NCBI GenBank assembly: GCA_934718785.1
Contig: CAKVAF010000004.1
Span: forward strand, 39,830-103,829
Reading direction: 5' to 3'
DNA from: an uncultured Campylobacter sp.
Lineage (GTDB): Bacteria; Campylobacterota; Campylobacteria; Campylobacterales; Campylobacteraceae
Length of the DNA stretch: 64,000 nucleotides
The notes beneath the pieces are model-generated. The model did not search any database and was not told the DNA's origin. It saw only the letters and a list, made by a program, of their open reading frames with translations. Both the position numbers and the translations under genes were made by a program. This document shows positions 51,536 through 60,154 of the stretch, one piece after another; within the stretch, counting starts at the first letter, position 1; each line of letters begins with the position of its first letter.

Positions 51536-52294
51536 CTAACTTTTAGAAAAATTTAAAAGTTCCTGAGTCGTTTTGATGTAAAAAGGAAGCTTTGAAATGC
51601 AGTGTTTGAGAATGAAAAGCGCGGATTGAGCATCGCTTAAGGCTCTGTGGTGCTCATTTTCAATGCCTAGCAGGCTTTTTAAAACATCAAGCGAGTAGCG
51701 CTCACTTTCAATCAAGCGGCGCGAAAGATCGATGGTGCAGAGCTTTTGATTGAGTAAAACGCCAAAGCCACACTGCTGCAAGGAGCTTGAAATAAAGGAG
51801 TAATCAAAGCTCACATTGTGCGCGACAAAGATATCATCGCGCAAAAACAGGCGAAATTCATTCAAAACGCTAGCTAGACTGGGTGCGCCTTCAAGCATAC
51901 TTGCGTCAATGCCTGTGAGCTCGCTGATGTGAGCTGGCACACTAGGCGCGCTTATTAGGCTATGAAAATGCGCGACTTCTTTGCCGCCTTGCACGCGCAC
52001 AGCGCCTATTTCTATGATTTGCCCGCCATTTTTAAAACTGCCGTTGGTTTCAATATCCACGACACAAAAGCTGTCTTTTTTAAAGGGCGTGCTTTTACTT
52101 TTCAGCACGAGCTCATTTTGTGAATTTAAACTCGCGCGAAGCCCTAATAATTCTAGCATATTTAGATCAAAATTCTCACAAATATCTAAAATATCAAGAT
52201 CTTCAATGCGTGAAAGCTCATAAATCGCTGATTTAAGGGGTAAATTCACGCGTGCAAGCTTGTTTAAAAAATCATCAACTTGCTTTAAACTCAA
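51536..52294 (-). CDS. dnaQ: DEDDh exonuclease, DNA polymerase III epsilon-like
   Basis: A 252-residue 3'-5' exonuclease that would proofread DNA polymerase III. Exo I is VVDIETNG (the D and E ligands), Exo II is AHNVSFDYSF and Exo III is HRALSDAQ with the catalytic histidine. An N-terminal segment of about 70 residues precedes the nuclease domain and has no recognised motif. The start overlaps rpe by four bases. The nuclease class is certain; its membership in the polymerase is inferred from the family and the matching C. jejuni gene order (next to rpe). Confidence 0.85.
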   Translation of the reverse strand: MSLKQVDDFLNKLARVNLPLKSAIYELSRIEDLDILDICENFDLNMLELLGLRASLNSQNELVLKSKSTPFKKDSFCVVDIETNGSFKNGGQIIEIGAVRVQGGKEVAHFHSLISAPSVPAHISELTGIDASMLEGAPSLASVLNEFRLFLRDDIFVAHNVSFDYSFISSSLQQCGFGVLLNQKLCTIDLSRRLIESERYSLDVLKSLLGIENEHHRALSDAQSALFILKHCISKLPFYIKTTQELLNFSKS

Positions 52295-52938
52295 AACTTA
52301 AGCTTTAAAGATGAAATCGCTGTTTTATAGTCCTTTGAGTCAAAGATATAGCTTCCAGCCACAAGTATATCAGCTCCGGCTTGCTCTAAATTCGCCGCAT
52401 TGAGTCCATTTACACCCCCATCAACTTCAATGAAAACCTTAGCATTTTTTTTATCGATGAGTTCGCGAAGTTCTTTAATCTTATCATAAACAAGGGGTAA
52501 GAACTCCTGCCCGCCAAAACCCGGATTTACACTCATCAAAAGCACAATATCTACAAACTCGATTAAATGTTTTAGCGTGCTTACAGGCGTGTGTGGATTT
52601 AGCACAAGCCCTGCATTGACCCCTGCTTTTTTAATGTGTTCAAGCAATCTTATAGGGTGATGATGCGCTTCTGCGTGAAAGGTGATGAATTTAGGCTTTA
52701 AAGGCAAAAAAAGCTCTACAAAGCTTGGCACATTTTCTACCATTAAATGCACATCCAAAGGCACGCTGCTAGTCTTTTGAATGGCTTTTGTGATAGCTGG
52801 ACCAAAGGTTAAATTAGGCACGAAATGCCCATCCATAACATCGATATGAAGCAAATCCGCCCCAGCAGCACAAACAGCCTTCACTTCATCTTCTAAATGC
52901 AAAAAATCAGCACTCAGCAAACTCGGCGCAACATACAT
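52291..52938 (-). CDS. rpe: Ribulose-phosphate 3-epimerase
   Basis: Rpe interconverts ribulose-5-phosphate and xylulose-5-phosphate. The 215-residue TIM barrel has the signatures HIDVMDGHFVPNLTFGP, HLMVENV, FHAEAHHH, LMSVNPGFGGQEFLP and VDGGVN. The metal-binding residues (H, D, H, D) are in place. It overlaps dnaQ and marks the end of the conserved core; the variable surface-polysaccharide locus starts on the other side of the gap. Confidence 0.96.
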   Translation of the reverse strand: MYVAPSLLSADFLHLEDEVKAVCAAGADLLHIDVMDGHFVPNLTFGPAITKAIQKTSSVPLDVHLMVENVPSFVELFLPLKPKFITFHAEAHHHPIRLLEHIKKAGVNAGLVLNPHTPVSTLKHLIEFVDIVLLMSVNPGFGGQEFLPLVYDKIKELRELIDKKNAKVFIEVDGGVNGLNAANLEQAGADILVAGSYIFDSKDYKTAISSLKLKF

Positions 52939-53265
52939 TGTAGGTCCTTTTGGGCTTTTTATTTAAAGTTTTTGAAATTTATAAAAATTCTAAAGTTTTG
53001 AAAAAATGTCAAATTTATAAATTTAAAAAAGACCAAATTCTACACTTTTAAAGCTGTTTTAAAGCTGAAACGAAAGCAGGGGCTAAGAGAAATTGATAGA
53101 AAAAAATTTATAGACTTTATATTTAAAATTTATTTAAAAATTTATCATTTTTGTAAATTTTTAAAAAAATTTCAAAAAAATTTACTCTCGTTTACCAAAT
53201 GTTTTTTTTTTTTTTGTATAATATAATTTTTTAAAATGAAATTTAAATCCCATCAAGGAGAAAAA
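52939..53265. other. Divergent regulatory gap at the edge of the polysaccharide locus
   Basis: About 330 bases without a gene, very AT-rich, between rpe (minus) and the sugar transferase gene (plus). It holds runs of A and T throughout. The striking part is 53202-53227, a run of 14 T residues followed by two TATAAT boxes. AAGGAG (53255-53260) is the ribosome binding site for the ATG at 53266. Confidence 0.6.
53202..53227 (+). promoter_or_regulatory. Poly-T tract against tandem -10 boxes, candidate phase-variable promoter
   Basis: Fourteen T residues (53202-53215) are followed by G and then TATAAT at 53217-53222 and again at 53222-53227. The tract occupies the spacer immediately upstream of the -10. 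Slippage in such tracts changes spacing and promoter strength in other bacteria. Here variability is inferred from length only. Confidence 0.6.
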
Positions 53266-55368
53266 ATGACTTATGCAAGCAAAGAAATTGAAAATTTTAT
53301 TGAAAATTTTCCTAAAGAAGAAAACTATATACAATATGATACTAAGAATTATAAAGGAGAAATGGCAGATTTCTTGAAGGGTATCTACGAAGTTAATCCC
53401 GGACTTTGCTTGTCTTTTTATGCAAGACAAGAAAATAATACATACTTTGAGATAGCACACCCAACACGCAATCATATTCGCACAAGAGCTGTTTATAGTG
53501 CGCCTATTTACAGCACTTGGATAAATACCATCTTTTTTATCGACGAAAATAATCAATATCCTTGGGTCTATATCGAAGCTATTGACTTACATGTCATTGT
53601 CACACCCGAAAAAGTTTTTAATTTTCATACGGATTTTGGCTTATTGCCTTCACTTGATTTGATTCAGTCTTTTTTAAAGGGTAAAGAAGAAGAGCTAAGA
53701 TTTCGTGATATTTCTTGGGGGTTTAGCTTATCTAAAAAGTGGCCTATGCATTATTTTTACGAAACTTTGCCTACATTTATGGCTTTAAATACAAATAAAA
53801 ACATTCTAGATGCACCATCGTATTTTATCCCTAAAAAATACTGGAATAAAAAAACCAAAGATAAAGTTTATTTTACCTTCAATGGTATAGGATTTTGGCA
53901 ACTTTTAAATGCAAATTTAATGCCTGAATATATGAATGATTGCGCTCAAAAAGTCTACGAGGAAGCTATGCAGGACTTTGACGAATTGGTTAAAAAGGAT
54001 GATAGGCATTATGATCTGGTACTTTGGATCTCTTTGACTTCATCTTTTTGGGGACGATGCTGGATGGAGCAAATCGAAGGTTTTTTAAATATTATAAAAG
54101 AATTTACTAAAAGTTTTAAAAATATTAAAATTTATTATGATGGTTTCACTTCATATGAACCCATCAAACTCCAAGATTCACACTCAATTGCTTTAGAAGT
54201 TCAGACACAATTTATGACAGAATTTAAAAATTTAAATTTAAATGATAGGGTAGTTGTCGAGTCTTTAAATGACTTGAATTTCAGAGAAAAGATTTGCTAT
54301 GCTTCAACAATAGATTTAGCTTTTGCAGAACCTGGATCAGCAGGCGTTATCCCAGGCTTTATCACTCAAAGACCTTGTGTATTTTTTGGCAATTCTAGGC
54401 TTTGGATGATGCCTTTAATGCGACCTACAAAATTCACAAAATCTGTGTCACACGAGTATATATTAACAGATTCTTTTATGCCTGAAATGAAAGAAGCAGG
54501 AGGAGGTCCAGAAGCTGGTTATCACATCCCTTGGCAGCATATTTACAATCTAGGTGCTGAAATTTTAGAAGAGCTTTTCAAAAGTAGGGGACGAAATATC
54601 TTTTTATACCGCCTGGCAGTGCCAAATGTCAAATTTATAGCTAAGCAATATGAGCTTTTGCAAAAGCAAAATGAATTTCATCTCAATGCTGATGAGCCTT
54701 TAAGATCGTCTGATAATCAAAAGGCAAATTCTTATTTTATAGACTTTATAGCGTATGAATTGATTGAAAAAGATAAGCTTATTGAAGAGCTAGAAAATCA
54801 AAACATAAATTTAAATACTGAAATTCAATCTTTACAAAATGAAAATACAAATTTACATAATAAAATGAGTTCAGTTGCCCAGCAGAGCGCAAAAGAAGAT
54901 CTTAACATCAAAAAACTTCAAGTCAAAGAGCTTGAGAAAAAGCTGGGATTAAAACTTAGCAAACTTGAACCGAGCGTGAATTTAATTTTAAATGAAAGCT
55001 TAAGAACTTCGGCAGTAGCAAGAATAAAAAATCAGTTAGCATATAGATTGGGTACGGCAATCATTGATAATTCAAAAAGCTTTTTAGGCTATATAAGAAT
55101 GTTTTATGTTTTAAGCTATATTAAAGATAAATATAAAACCGAACAAAAAGCTTATCAAACATTGATTAAACAAAAACCTGAGCTAAAGCTACCTAAGCTA
55201 GAAACCTATAGTGATTATAATGAAGCCTTGAAAGTTAAAAAACACCTATCTTATAAATTAGGAGAATCTTTGATAAAGGCAGATAAAACTTGGTATAAAG
55301 GCGGATATATAAAATTTTTCTTTGAGATGTTAAAACTGATAAAAGAATTTAGAAAAATCAAAACGTAG
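53266..55368 (+). CDS. Putative surface-polysaccharide sugar transferase with repeated C-terminal motif
   Basis: A 700-residue protein with no signal peptide. Residues about 240-440 look like a GT-B-type domain, with a nucleotide-sugar-like segment IDLAFAEPGSAGVIPGFITQRPCVFFGN. A coiled coil follows near 510-560 (ELENQNINLNTEIQSLQNENTN). The end carries two related segments, AYRLGTAIIDNSKSFLGYIRMF and SYKLGESLIKADKTWYKGGYIKF, of the kind found at the ends of Campylobacter capsule transferases such as Cj1421/Cj1422. The ATG at 53266 has AAGGAG ahead; a more upstream ATG (53236) does not. Transferase activity is inferred; the donor is unknown. Confidence 0.65.
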   Translation: MTYASKEIENFIENFPKEENYIQYDTKNYKGEMADFLKGIYEVNPGLCLSFYARQENNTYFEIAHPTRNHIRTRAVYSAPIYSTWINTIFFIDENNQYPWVYIEAIDLHVIVTPEKVFNFHTDFGLLPSLDLIQSFLKGKEEELRFRDISWGFSLSKKWPMHYFYETLPTFMALNTNKNILDAPSYFIPKKYWNKKTKDKVYFTFNGIGFWQLLNANLMPEYMNDCAQKVYEEAMQDFDELVKKDDRHYDLVLWISLTSSFWGRCWMEQIEGFLNIIKEFTKSFKNIKIYYDGFTSYEPIKLQDSHSIALEVQTQFMTEFKNLNLNDRVVVESLNDLNFREKICYASTIDLAFAEPGSAGVIPGFITQRPCVFFGNSRLWMMPLMRPTKFTKSVSHEYILTDSFMPEMKEAGGGPEAGYHIPWQHIYNLGAEILEELFKSRGRNIFLYRLAVPNVKFIAKQYELLQKQNEFHLNADEPLRSSDNQKANSYFIDFIAYELIEKDKLIEELENQNINLNTEIQSLQNENTNLHNKMSSVAQQSAKEDLNIKKLQVKELEKKLGLKLSKLEPSVNLILNESLRTSAVARIKNQLAYRLGTAIIDNSKSFLGYIRMFYVLSYIKDKYKTEQKAYQTLIKQKPELKLPKLETYSDYNEALKVKKHLSYKLGESLIKADKTWYKGGYIKFFFEMLKLIKEFRKIKT

Positions 55369-55461
55369 ATATTATAAAATAGACCGTAAAGTTTAAATTT
55401 AGTAATTATTTAAGAAATTGTTAAATCTCAACTTTGTTAATTTTAATTAAATATTTTTTTA

Positions 55462-55467
55462 TATAAT
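55462..55467 (+). promoter_or_regulatory. -10 box ahead of rfbF
   Basis: TATAAT behind a run of seven T residues, 92 bases before the rfbF ATG. It would give a long leader. The gap 55369-55559 holds no gene. Confidence 0.4.
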
Positions 55468-55559
55468 TATGGGAACAAATAATTTTAAGGGTTAAAAATT
55501 AATTTAAGAAAAAATAAAAATTTATCAATAGTTAAAAAGAATTCCAAAGGAGAAAGCAA

Positions 55560-56363
55560 ATGAAAGTCTTAATTTTAGCAGGGGGACTTGGCACGAGATT
55601 AAGCGAAGAAACAAGCCTTAAGCCTAAGCCTATGGTTGAAATTGGCGGACATCCTATTTTATGGCATATTATGAAAATTTATAGCTTTTATGGTTTTAAT
55701 GATTTTGTGGTGCTTACAGGCTATAAGGGGCATATTATTAAGGATTATTTTCTCAACTACTACACACGTTACAGCGATATTAGCATAGATATGCAAAATA
55801 ATGATCTGCAAATTCACAGCCTTAAAAACGAGCCTTGGCGTGTTACTATGCTCTACACTGGACAAGATTCTATGACAGGTGGGCGTATTTTAAGGGCTAA
55901 GGACTATGTGAAAGATACCTTTATGCTTACTTATGGAGACGGAGTGAGTGATGTGAATTTAAAAAATTTGCTTGATTTTCATCACTCTCACAAGCACGCA
56001 GCGACGATGACTTCGGTTTTACCTGAGGGAAAATACGGCGTCCTTGACATAGATAGCAGCACAAGCCGTATAAAAAGCTTTACTGAAAAGCCAAAAGGCG
56101 ATGCGAGCGAGAGTAATGCTGGCTGGATAAATGGGGGCTTTTTCGTGTGTGAGCCTAGCGTTTTTGATTATATTAAAGATGGCGATAGCACGGTTTTTGA
56201 GCAAGAGCCTTTAAGAAAGTTAGCACAGGACGGAGAGCTTTACAGCTACAAGCACAAAGGCTTTTGGAAGTGTATGGACACTTTAAAGGATAAAAATGAT
56301 TTAACGAAAATGTGGCTTGAAGATCGTGCGCCATGGGCACTTTGGCTAAAGGATGCAAAATGA
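55560..56363 (+). CDS. rfbF: Glucose-1-phosphate cytidylyltransferase
   Basis: RfbF makes CDP-glucose from CTP and glucose-1-phosphate, the entry to CDP-dideoxyhexose synthesis. The 267-residue protein has the nucleotidyltransferase motif LAGGLGTRLSEE followed by KPKPMVEIGG (9-30), TYGDGVSDVN for the metal-binding aspartate, and WINGGFFV and GFWKCMDTLKDK near the end, all diagnostic of the CDP-glucose type. AAGGAG precedes the ATG. Its stop overlaps a 22-codon open frame (ATGA at 56360) that looks like a remnant. rfbG follows after 217 bases. Confidence 0.93.
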   Translation: MKVLILAGGLGTRLSEETSLKPKPMVEIGGHPILWHIMKIYSFYGFNDFVVLTGYKGHIIKDYFLNYYTRYSDISIDMQNNDLQIHSLKNEPWRVTMLYTGQDSMTGGRILRAKDYVKDTFMLTYGDGVSDVNLKNLLDFHHSHKHAATMTSVLPEGKYGVLDIDSSTSRIKSFTEKPKGDASESNAGWINGGFFVCEPSVFDYIKDGDSTVFEQEPLRKLAQDGELYSYKHKGFWKCMDTLKDKNDLTKMWLEDRAPWALWLKDAK

Positions 56364-56580
56364 AAGAGCTTAAATTTAGCATTTTAAAAGGCTTTAGTCT
56401 TTATATATCTTTGATAAAAAGGGCTTAAATTGAGCTTTAAATTTATAAATTCTAAATCTTCTTGCCAGTTTTTAAATTTAAAAATTTTTAAAATTTTGTG
56501 CGAGTTTTTCAAAACTTTAAATTTAAAGAATTTAAATTTATTTTTCACAAATTTTAAAAGCTTAAAATTAAAGGCAGCTT
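56364..56580 (+). other. Gap between rfbF and rfbG with a short open frame
   Basis: No recognisable gene. A 22-codon frame begins at ATG 56360, overlapping the rfbF stop, and reads MKELKFSILKGFSLYISLIK then R, A and a stop. The rest is AT-rich filler ending in AAAGGCAGCTT, the rfbG ribosome binding region. It may be what is left of a deleted gene. Confidence 0.35.
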
Positions 56581-57573
56581 ATGGCATTTGAGCTTTATAA
56601 AAATAAAAGAGTGTTTCTTACAGGACACACGGGCTTTAAAGGCTCTTGGCTTGGCTTGTGGCTTAAAACTTTGGGGGCGAAAACTTACGGCTACTCGCTA
56701 AGCCCTGAGAGCTCACCAAATCATTTTGATTTACTAGGCGGTGCAAAGCTTTATGAAAAAAGCGAATTTAGCGATATTTTAGATACAAAAAGGCTTGAAA
56801 AGGCTATGCTAGAGAGTAGGGCTGAGCTTATCTTTCATTTAGCCGCGCAGCCCTTGGTAAGACTAAGCTATAAAGAGCCTTTTAGCACCTTTAACACAAA
56901 TGTAATGGGCACTTTTAATGTGCTTGAAGCTGCTAGAAAGCTTAAAAGCCTTAAGGCTATCGTCGTTATCACCACAGATAAGGTCTATGAGAATAAAGAG
57001 TGGATTTATGCTTACAGAGAAAATGAGGCTTTGGGCGGCTTTGATCCTTACAGTGCGAGCAAGGCTTGTGCTGAGATAGTGATAAATTCAATGCGCCAAA
57101 GCTTTTTTAATGAAAAGGATTTTAACAAAAGCCACAAGGTGCTAATTGCTAGTGCTAGGGCTGGAAATGTCATTGGCGGGGGCGATTGGAGCAAAGATAG
57201 GCTTGTGCCTGATTTAATCAATGCTTACGCGGCTAAAAAAAGCACCATTATAAGAAATGAAAACGCCACGCGCCCTTGGCAGCATCTGCTAGAGCCCTTG
57301 CGGCGGGTATTTAATGCTTGGCGAGCGGCTTTAAAGGGGCAAAAGGACTTTGCAACGAGCTTTAATTTAGGACCTGATAATGATTCAAATTTAAGCGTTA
57401 AAGAAGTGCTAGAGCTTAGCAAAAGCTTTTGGGATAAAATTTCTTATAAAATCAAGCCTGAAACAAACGCCCCACACGAAGCGACTTTGTTAATGCTTGA
57501 CATCTCAAAAGCTAGAAATAAACTTGGCTACAAGCCCATTTTGGCTGTGCAGCTGGCATTAAAGAGACGATGA
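56581..57573 (+). CDS. rfbG: CDP-glucose 4,6-dehydratase, C-terminus altered by a frameshift
   Basis: RfbG converts CDP-glucose to CDP-4-keto-6-deoxyglucose. The SDR nucleotide motif is GHTGFKGSW (15-23), the catalytic tyrosine and lysine are in DPYSASKACAE, and VITTDKVYEN and GNVIGGGDWSKDRLVPDLI are typical of the CDP-glucose enzymes. The 330-residue frame ends AVQLALKRR. The expected ending (GIKETMKWYQAFYEKGEI) lies in another frame and runs to TAG 57621-57623, so one base appears lost near 57540-57552. About 17-25 residues are replaced; whether activity survives is unclear. Confidence 0.85.
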   Translation: MAFELYKNKRVFLTGHTGFKGSWLGLWLKTLGAKTYGYSLSPESSPNHFDLLGGAKLYEKSEFSDILDTKRLEKAMLESRAELIFHLAAQPLVRLSYKEPFSTFNTNVMGTFNVLEAARKLKSLKAIVVITTDKVYENKEWIYAYRENEALGGFDPYSASKACAEIVINSMRQSFFNEKDFNKSHKVLIASARAGNVIGGGDWSKDRLVPDLINAYAAKKSTIIRNENATRPWQHLLEPLRRVFNAWRAALKGQKDFATSFNLGPDNDSNLSVKEVLELSKSFWDKISYKIKPETNAPHEATLLMLDISKARNKLGYKPILAVQLALKRR

Positions 57574-57666
57574 AATGGTATCAAGCCTTTTATGAAAAAG
57601 GCGAAATCATCAGCAAAAAGTAGCTTAAAGACTATGAGAAATTAATTCAAAAACAGGAGAAAAAAT

Positions 57667-58761
57667 ATGCAAAATGAGATCATCAAGCAAGATTTAGCTT
57701 ATATTTTCAATCATTTAAGCGATGAGCAAAAAAGAGCTTTTGAAAACTCCAGCGTGCTTTTTACAGGGTGTGCAGGCTTTTTGGGCTTTTATTTTATGCA
57801 TTTTTTCGCGCATTTTGCAAACACGCTAAAGATTAAAAATATCATCGCACTGGATAATTTTATGCTAAGAAAGCCCGCTTGGCTTGAAAGCTTGGCTAAA
57901 GAAAATGATAAAATCAAGCTTTATAAATTTGATATCATCAAGGATAAAATAGAGCATTTAGAAGAAGCCACGCAGGCAAATTTCATCATCCACGCTGCAA
58001 GTATTGCTAGTCCTATGTTTTATAGAACTTATCCTATTGAGACTTTGGATGCAAATATTTGGGGACTTCGCGCTTTGCTTGATTTTTATAAAGATAAAGC
58101 ACTCAAGGGCTTTTTGTTTTTCTCAAGCTCTGAAATTTATGGCGATCCCAGTGCTGAAAACATCCCCACAAGCGAGGATTACCGAGGAAATGTCGCCTGC
58201 ATAGGTCCTAGAGCTTGCTATGATGAAAGTAAGCGCTTTGGCGAGACGATGTGTTATCTATTTGCAAATAAATTCAAGTTGCCCATTACTATCGCGCGCC
58301 CTTTTAATAACTATGGTCCGGGTATGAGTATAGAAGATAAAAGAGTGCCTGCAGACTTTGCCAAGGCTTGTTTAGAGAGCAAAAATATCGAAATTCTAAG
58401 TGATGGCTCGCCAAAGCGCACTTTTTGCTATATCGCAGACGCGATTGCTGGGTATTTAAAAGTGCTTGTTTATGGTAAATTTGATTATTTTAATATAGGC
58501 ATTGATGAGCCTGAAATTTCCATTAAAGAGCTTGCAAATATCTACGCTAAGGCTTCGAGTAAGATTTTAAATTTCACACCCCAGCTTAAATTTGGCACTT
58601 CAAGCGATAAAAATTATCTTACAGATAATCCAAACCGCCGCTGCCCCATCATCACAAAAGCAAGGCAAAAGCTAGCTTATAAGCCTAAAATTCTAGTGGA
58701 TGAAGGTGTAGCGCGCTTTTTAGAATTTTTAAAGATTGAAAAAGAAAAAGGAGCACTATAA
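57667..58761 (+). CDS. UDP-glucuronate decarboxylase-like SDR enzyme
   Basis: A 364-residue extended SDR protein. The nucleotide motif is GCAGFLG, FFSSSEIYGDPSAENIP and especially GPRACYDESKRFGETMCY (active YxxxK) closely resemble UDP-glucuronate decarboxylase (UXS), which makes UDP-xylose. RPFNNYGPGM and RTFCYIADAIAGY continue the match. The next gene encodes the UDP-glucose dehydrogenase that would supply UDP-glucuronate, sharing one base with this stop. A related epimerase or ketopentose-forming enzyme cannot be excluded. AGGAG precedes the ATG. Confidence 0.75.
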   Translation: MQNEIIKQDLAYIFNHLSDEQKRAFENSSVLFTGCAGFLGFYFMHFFAHFANTLKIKNIIALDNFMLRKPAWLESLAKENDKIKLYKFDIIKDKIEHLEEATQANFIIHAASIASPMFYRTYPIETLDANIWGLRALLDFYKDKALKGFLFFSSSEIYGDPSAENIPTSEDYRGNVACIGPRACYDESKRFGETMCYLFANKFKLPITIARPFNNYGPGMSIEDKRVPADFAKACLESKNIEILSDGSPKRTFCYIADAIAGYLKVLVYGKFDYFNIGIDEPEISIKELANIYAKASSKILNFTPQLKFGTSSDKNYLTDNPNRRCPIITKARQKLAYKPKILVDEGVARFLEFLKIEKEKGAL

Positions 58762-60116
58762 TGCGTAAAAACTTAGAAAATTCAAGCACAGGCAAAATTT
58801 CAGCTACCAAAAGCCCTGCAAAAAATACCAGCTTAAATTCAGCAACAAAGCCTAAAATCGCCGTATTTGGACTAGGCTTTGTAGGACTTACCACGGCTGT
58901 TGGCTTTGCGAAAAAGGGCTTTGAAGTCGCTGGCTTTGAGCTTGATGAGATGAAAGCAAAAGACCTTTGTAAAGGCAAAATTTCATTTTTTGAAGAAGGG
59001 CTTAATAAAGCCTTGGATGAAGTTTTAAATCAAAAGCTTTTTATCAGCGCAGATATCAAAAGCGCGCTAGAAAAGACTAAAATCATCTTCATTTGCATAG
59101 GCACGCCTATGAGCGCGGATGGCAGCGCAAATTTAGACTATATCAAAAAGGCTTTAAAAGATATTGCAAATTTTATTAAACTTTGCGCTAAAGCTCCTAT
59201 TATAGTCATCAAATCCACCTGCCCGCCTGCAAGTTGCGAGCAAGTTTTTGCGCCCTTTGTTGAAAATTTAGGCTTAAAACAAGGCGTAGATTTTATCCTA
59301 GCTAATAATCCCGAGTTTTTACGTGAAGGCTTTGCTTATAGTGATTTTATACATCCTGATAGAGTGGTCATCGGCACACAAACAGGTGCTAAAATCAAGG
59401 AGCTTGAGCAAATTTATAAGCCTTTTAACGCGCCTATATTTTTTGTATCCTTAAATACAGCTGAGTTTATAAAATATCTCAGCAACACGACTTTAAGCTT
59501 AAACATTTCTTATGCAAATGAAATGAGTATGATAGCACAAAATATCGGTAATATAGACATCATCAAGGCTTTTGATATTTTGCACGAGGATAAAAGATTT
59601 AGTGGCGCACCAGCGGGCATTACAAGCTATTTGTATCCGGGTATGGGCTTTGGGGGATATTGCTTGCCAAAGGATACGCTTGCTCTTTATAAAATCGCTA
59701 GTATCGCTAGGGGTGGGGGTATTGATGCGCGCATTTTAAAGGCGGTTTTAGATGTGAATGATGAAATTTTAAGTTTTTACACGCAAAAGATTGCTAAAGA
59801 GCAGCCCAAAAGCGCCAAAATAGGCATTTTAGGGCTAAGCTTTAAGCCAAAAAGCGATGATGTGCGCGATAGTAAGGCTGCGAGTTTGATTGAAGAGCTT
59901 TTAAATTTGGGCTTTTCTAAGCTTTATGCCTTTGATCCGCTGGCAAATGAGATCTTTGCTAAGACTTATGATTTTAATATCACTTATAAAAGCAGCTTAA
60001 AAGATTTGCTCAAAGAGTGTGAAATTCTCATCATCGCCACAGCTTGGAGCGAGTTTAAGCAGGTATTAAAGCTTAAGGATAAAAAAATTTATAATTTACG
60101 CTTTATGAAAGCTTGA
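58761..60116 (+). CDS. UDP-glucose 6-dehydrogenase-type nucleotide-sugar dehydrogenase
   Basis: A 451-residue enzyme of the UDP-glucose/GDP-mannose dehydrogenase family, predicted to oxidise UDP-glucose to UDP-glucuronate. The NAD motif FGLGFVGLTTAVGFA is near 35-49. The catalytic cysteine is C301 in GFGGYCLPKD. Segments STCPP, NPEFLREGFAYSDF and NTAEFIKYLSNT are conserved. About 30 residues of serine/lysine-rich sequence precede the domain. The first base is the last of the SDR stop. UDP-ManNAc or UDP-GalNAc oxidation is a less likely alternative. Confidence 0.82.
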   Translation: MRKNLENSSTGKISATKSPAKNTSLNSATKPKIAVFGLGFVGLTTAVGFAKKGFEVAGFELDEMKAKDLCKGKISFFEEGLNKALDEVLNQKLFISADIKSALEKTKIIFICIGTPMSADGSANLDYIKKALKDIANFIKLCAKAPIIVIKSTCPPASCEQVFAPFVENLGLKQGVDFILANNPEFLREGFAYSDFIHPDRVVIGTQTGAKIKELEQIYKPFNAPIFFVSLNTAEFIKYLSNTTLSLNISYANEMSMIAQNIGNIDIIKAFDILHEDKRFSGAPAGITSYLYPGMGFGGYCLPKDTLALYKIASIARGGGIDARILKAVLDVNDEILSFYTQKIAKEQPKSAKIGILGLSFKPKSDDVRDSKAASLIEELLNLGFSKLYAFDPLANEIFAKTYDFNITYKSSLKDLLKECEILIIATAWSEFKQVLKLKDKKIYNLRFMKA

Positions 60117-60154
60117 TTTGCTTTTAAGGCTTAAAATGATAGAAAAGGATAAAA

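Noticed and set aside
53182..53556. Minus-strand 124-codon frame opposite the sugar transferase start
   Set aside because: Its start lies inside the transferase coding sequence and its lysine-rich end is the poly-T tract read backwards.
56173..56382. Minus-strand 69-codon frame at the end of rfbF
   Set aside because: It is the complement of the conserved RfbF C-terminus, with no site for ribosome binding and no motif.
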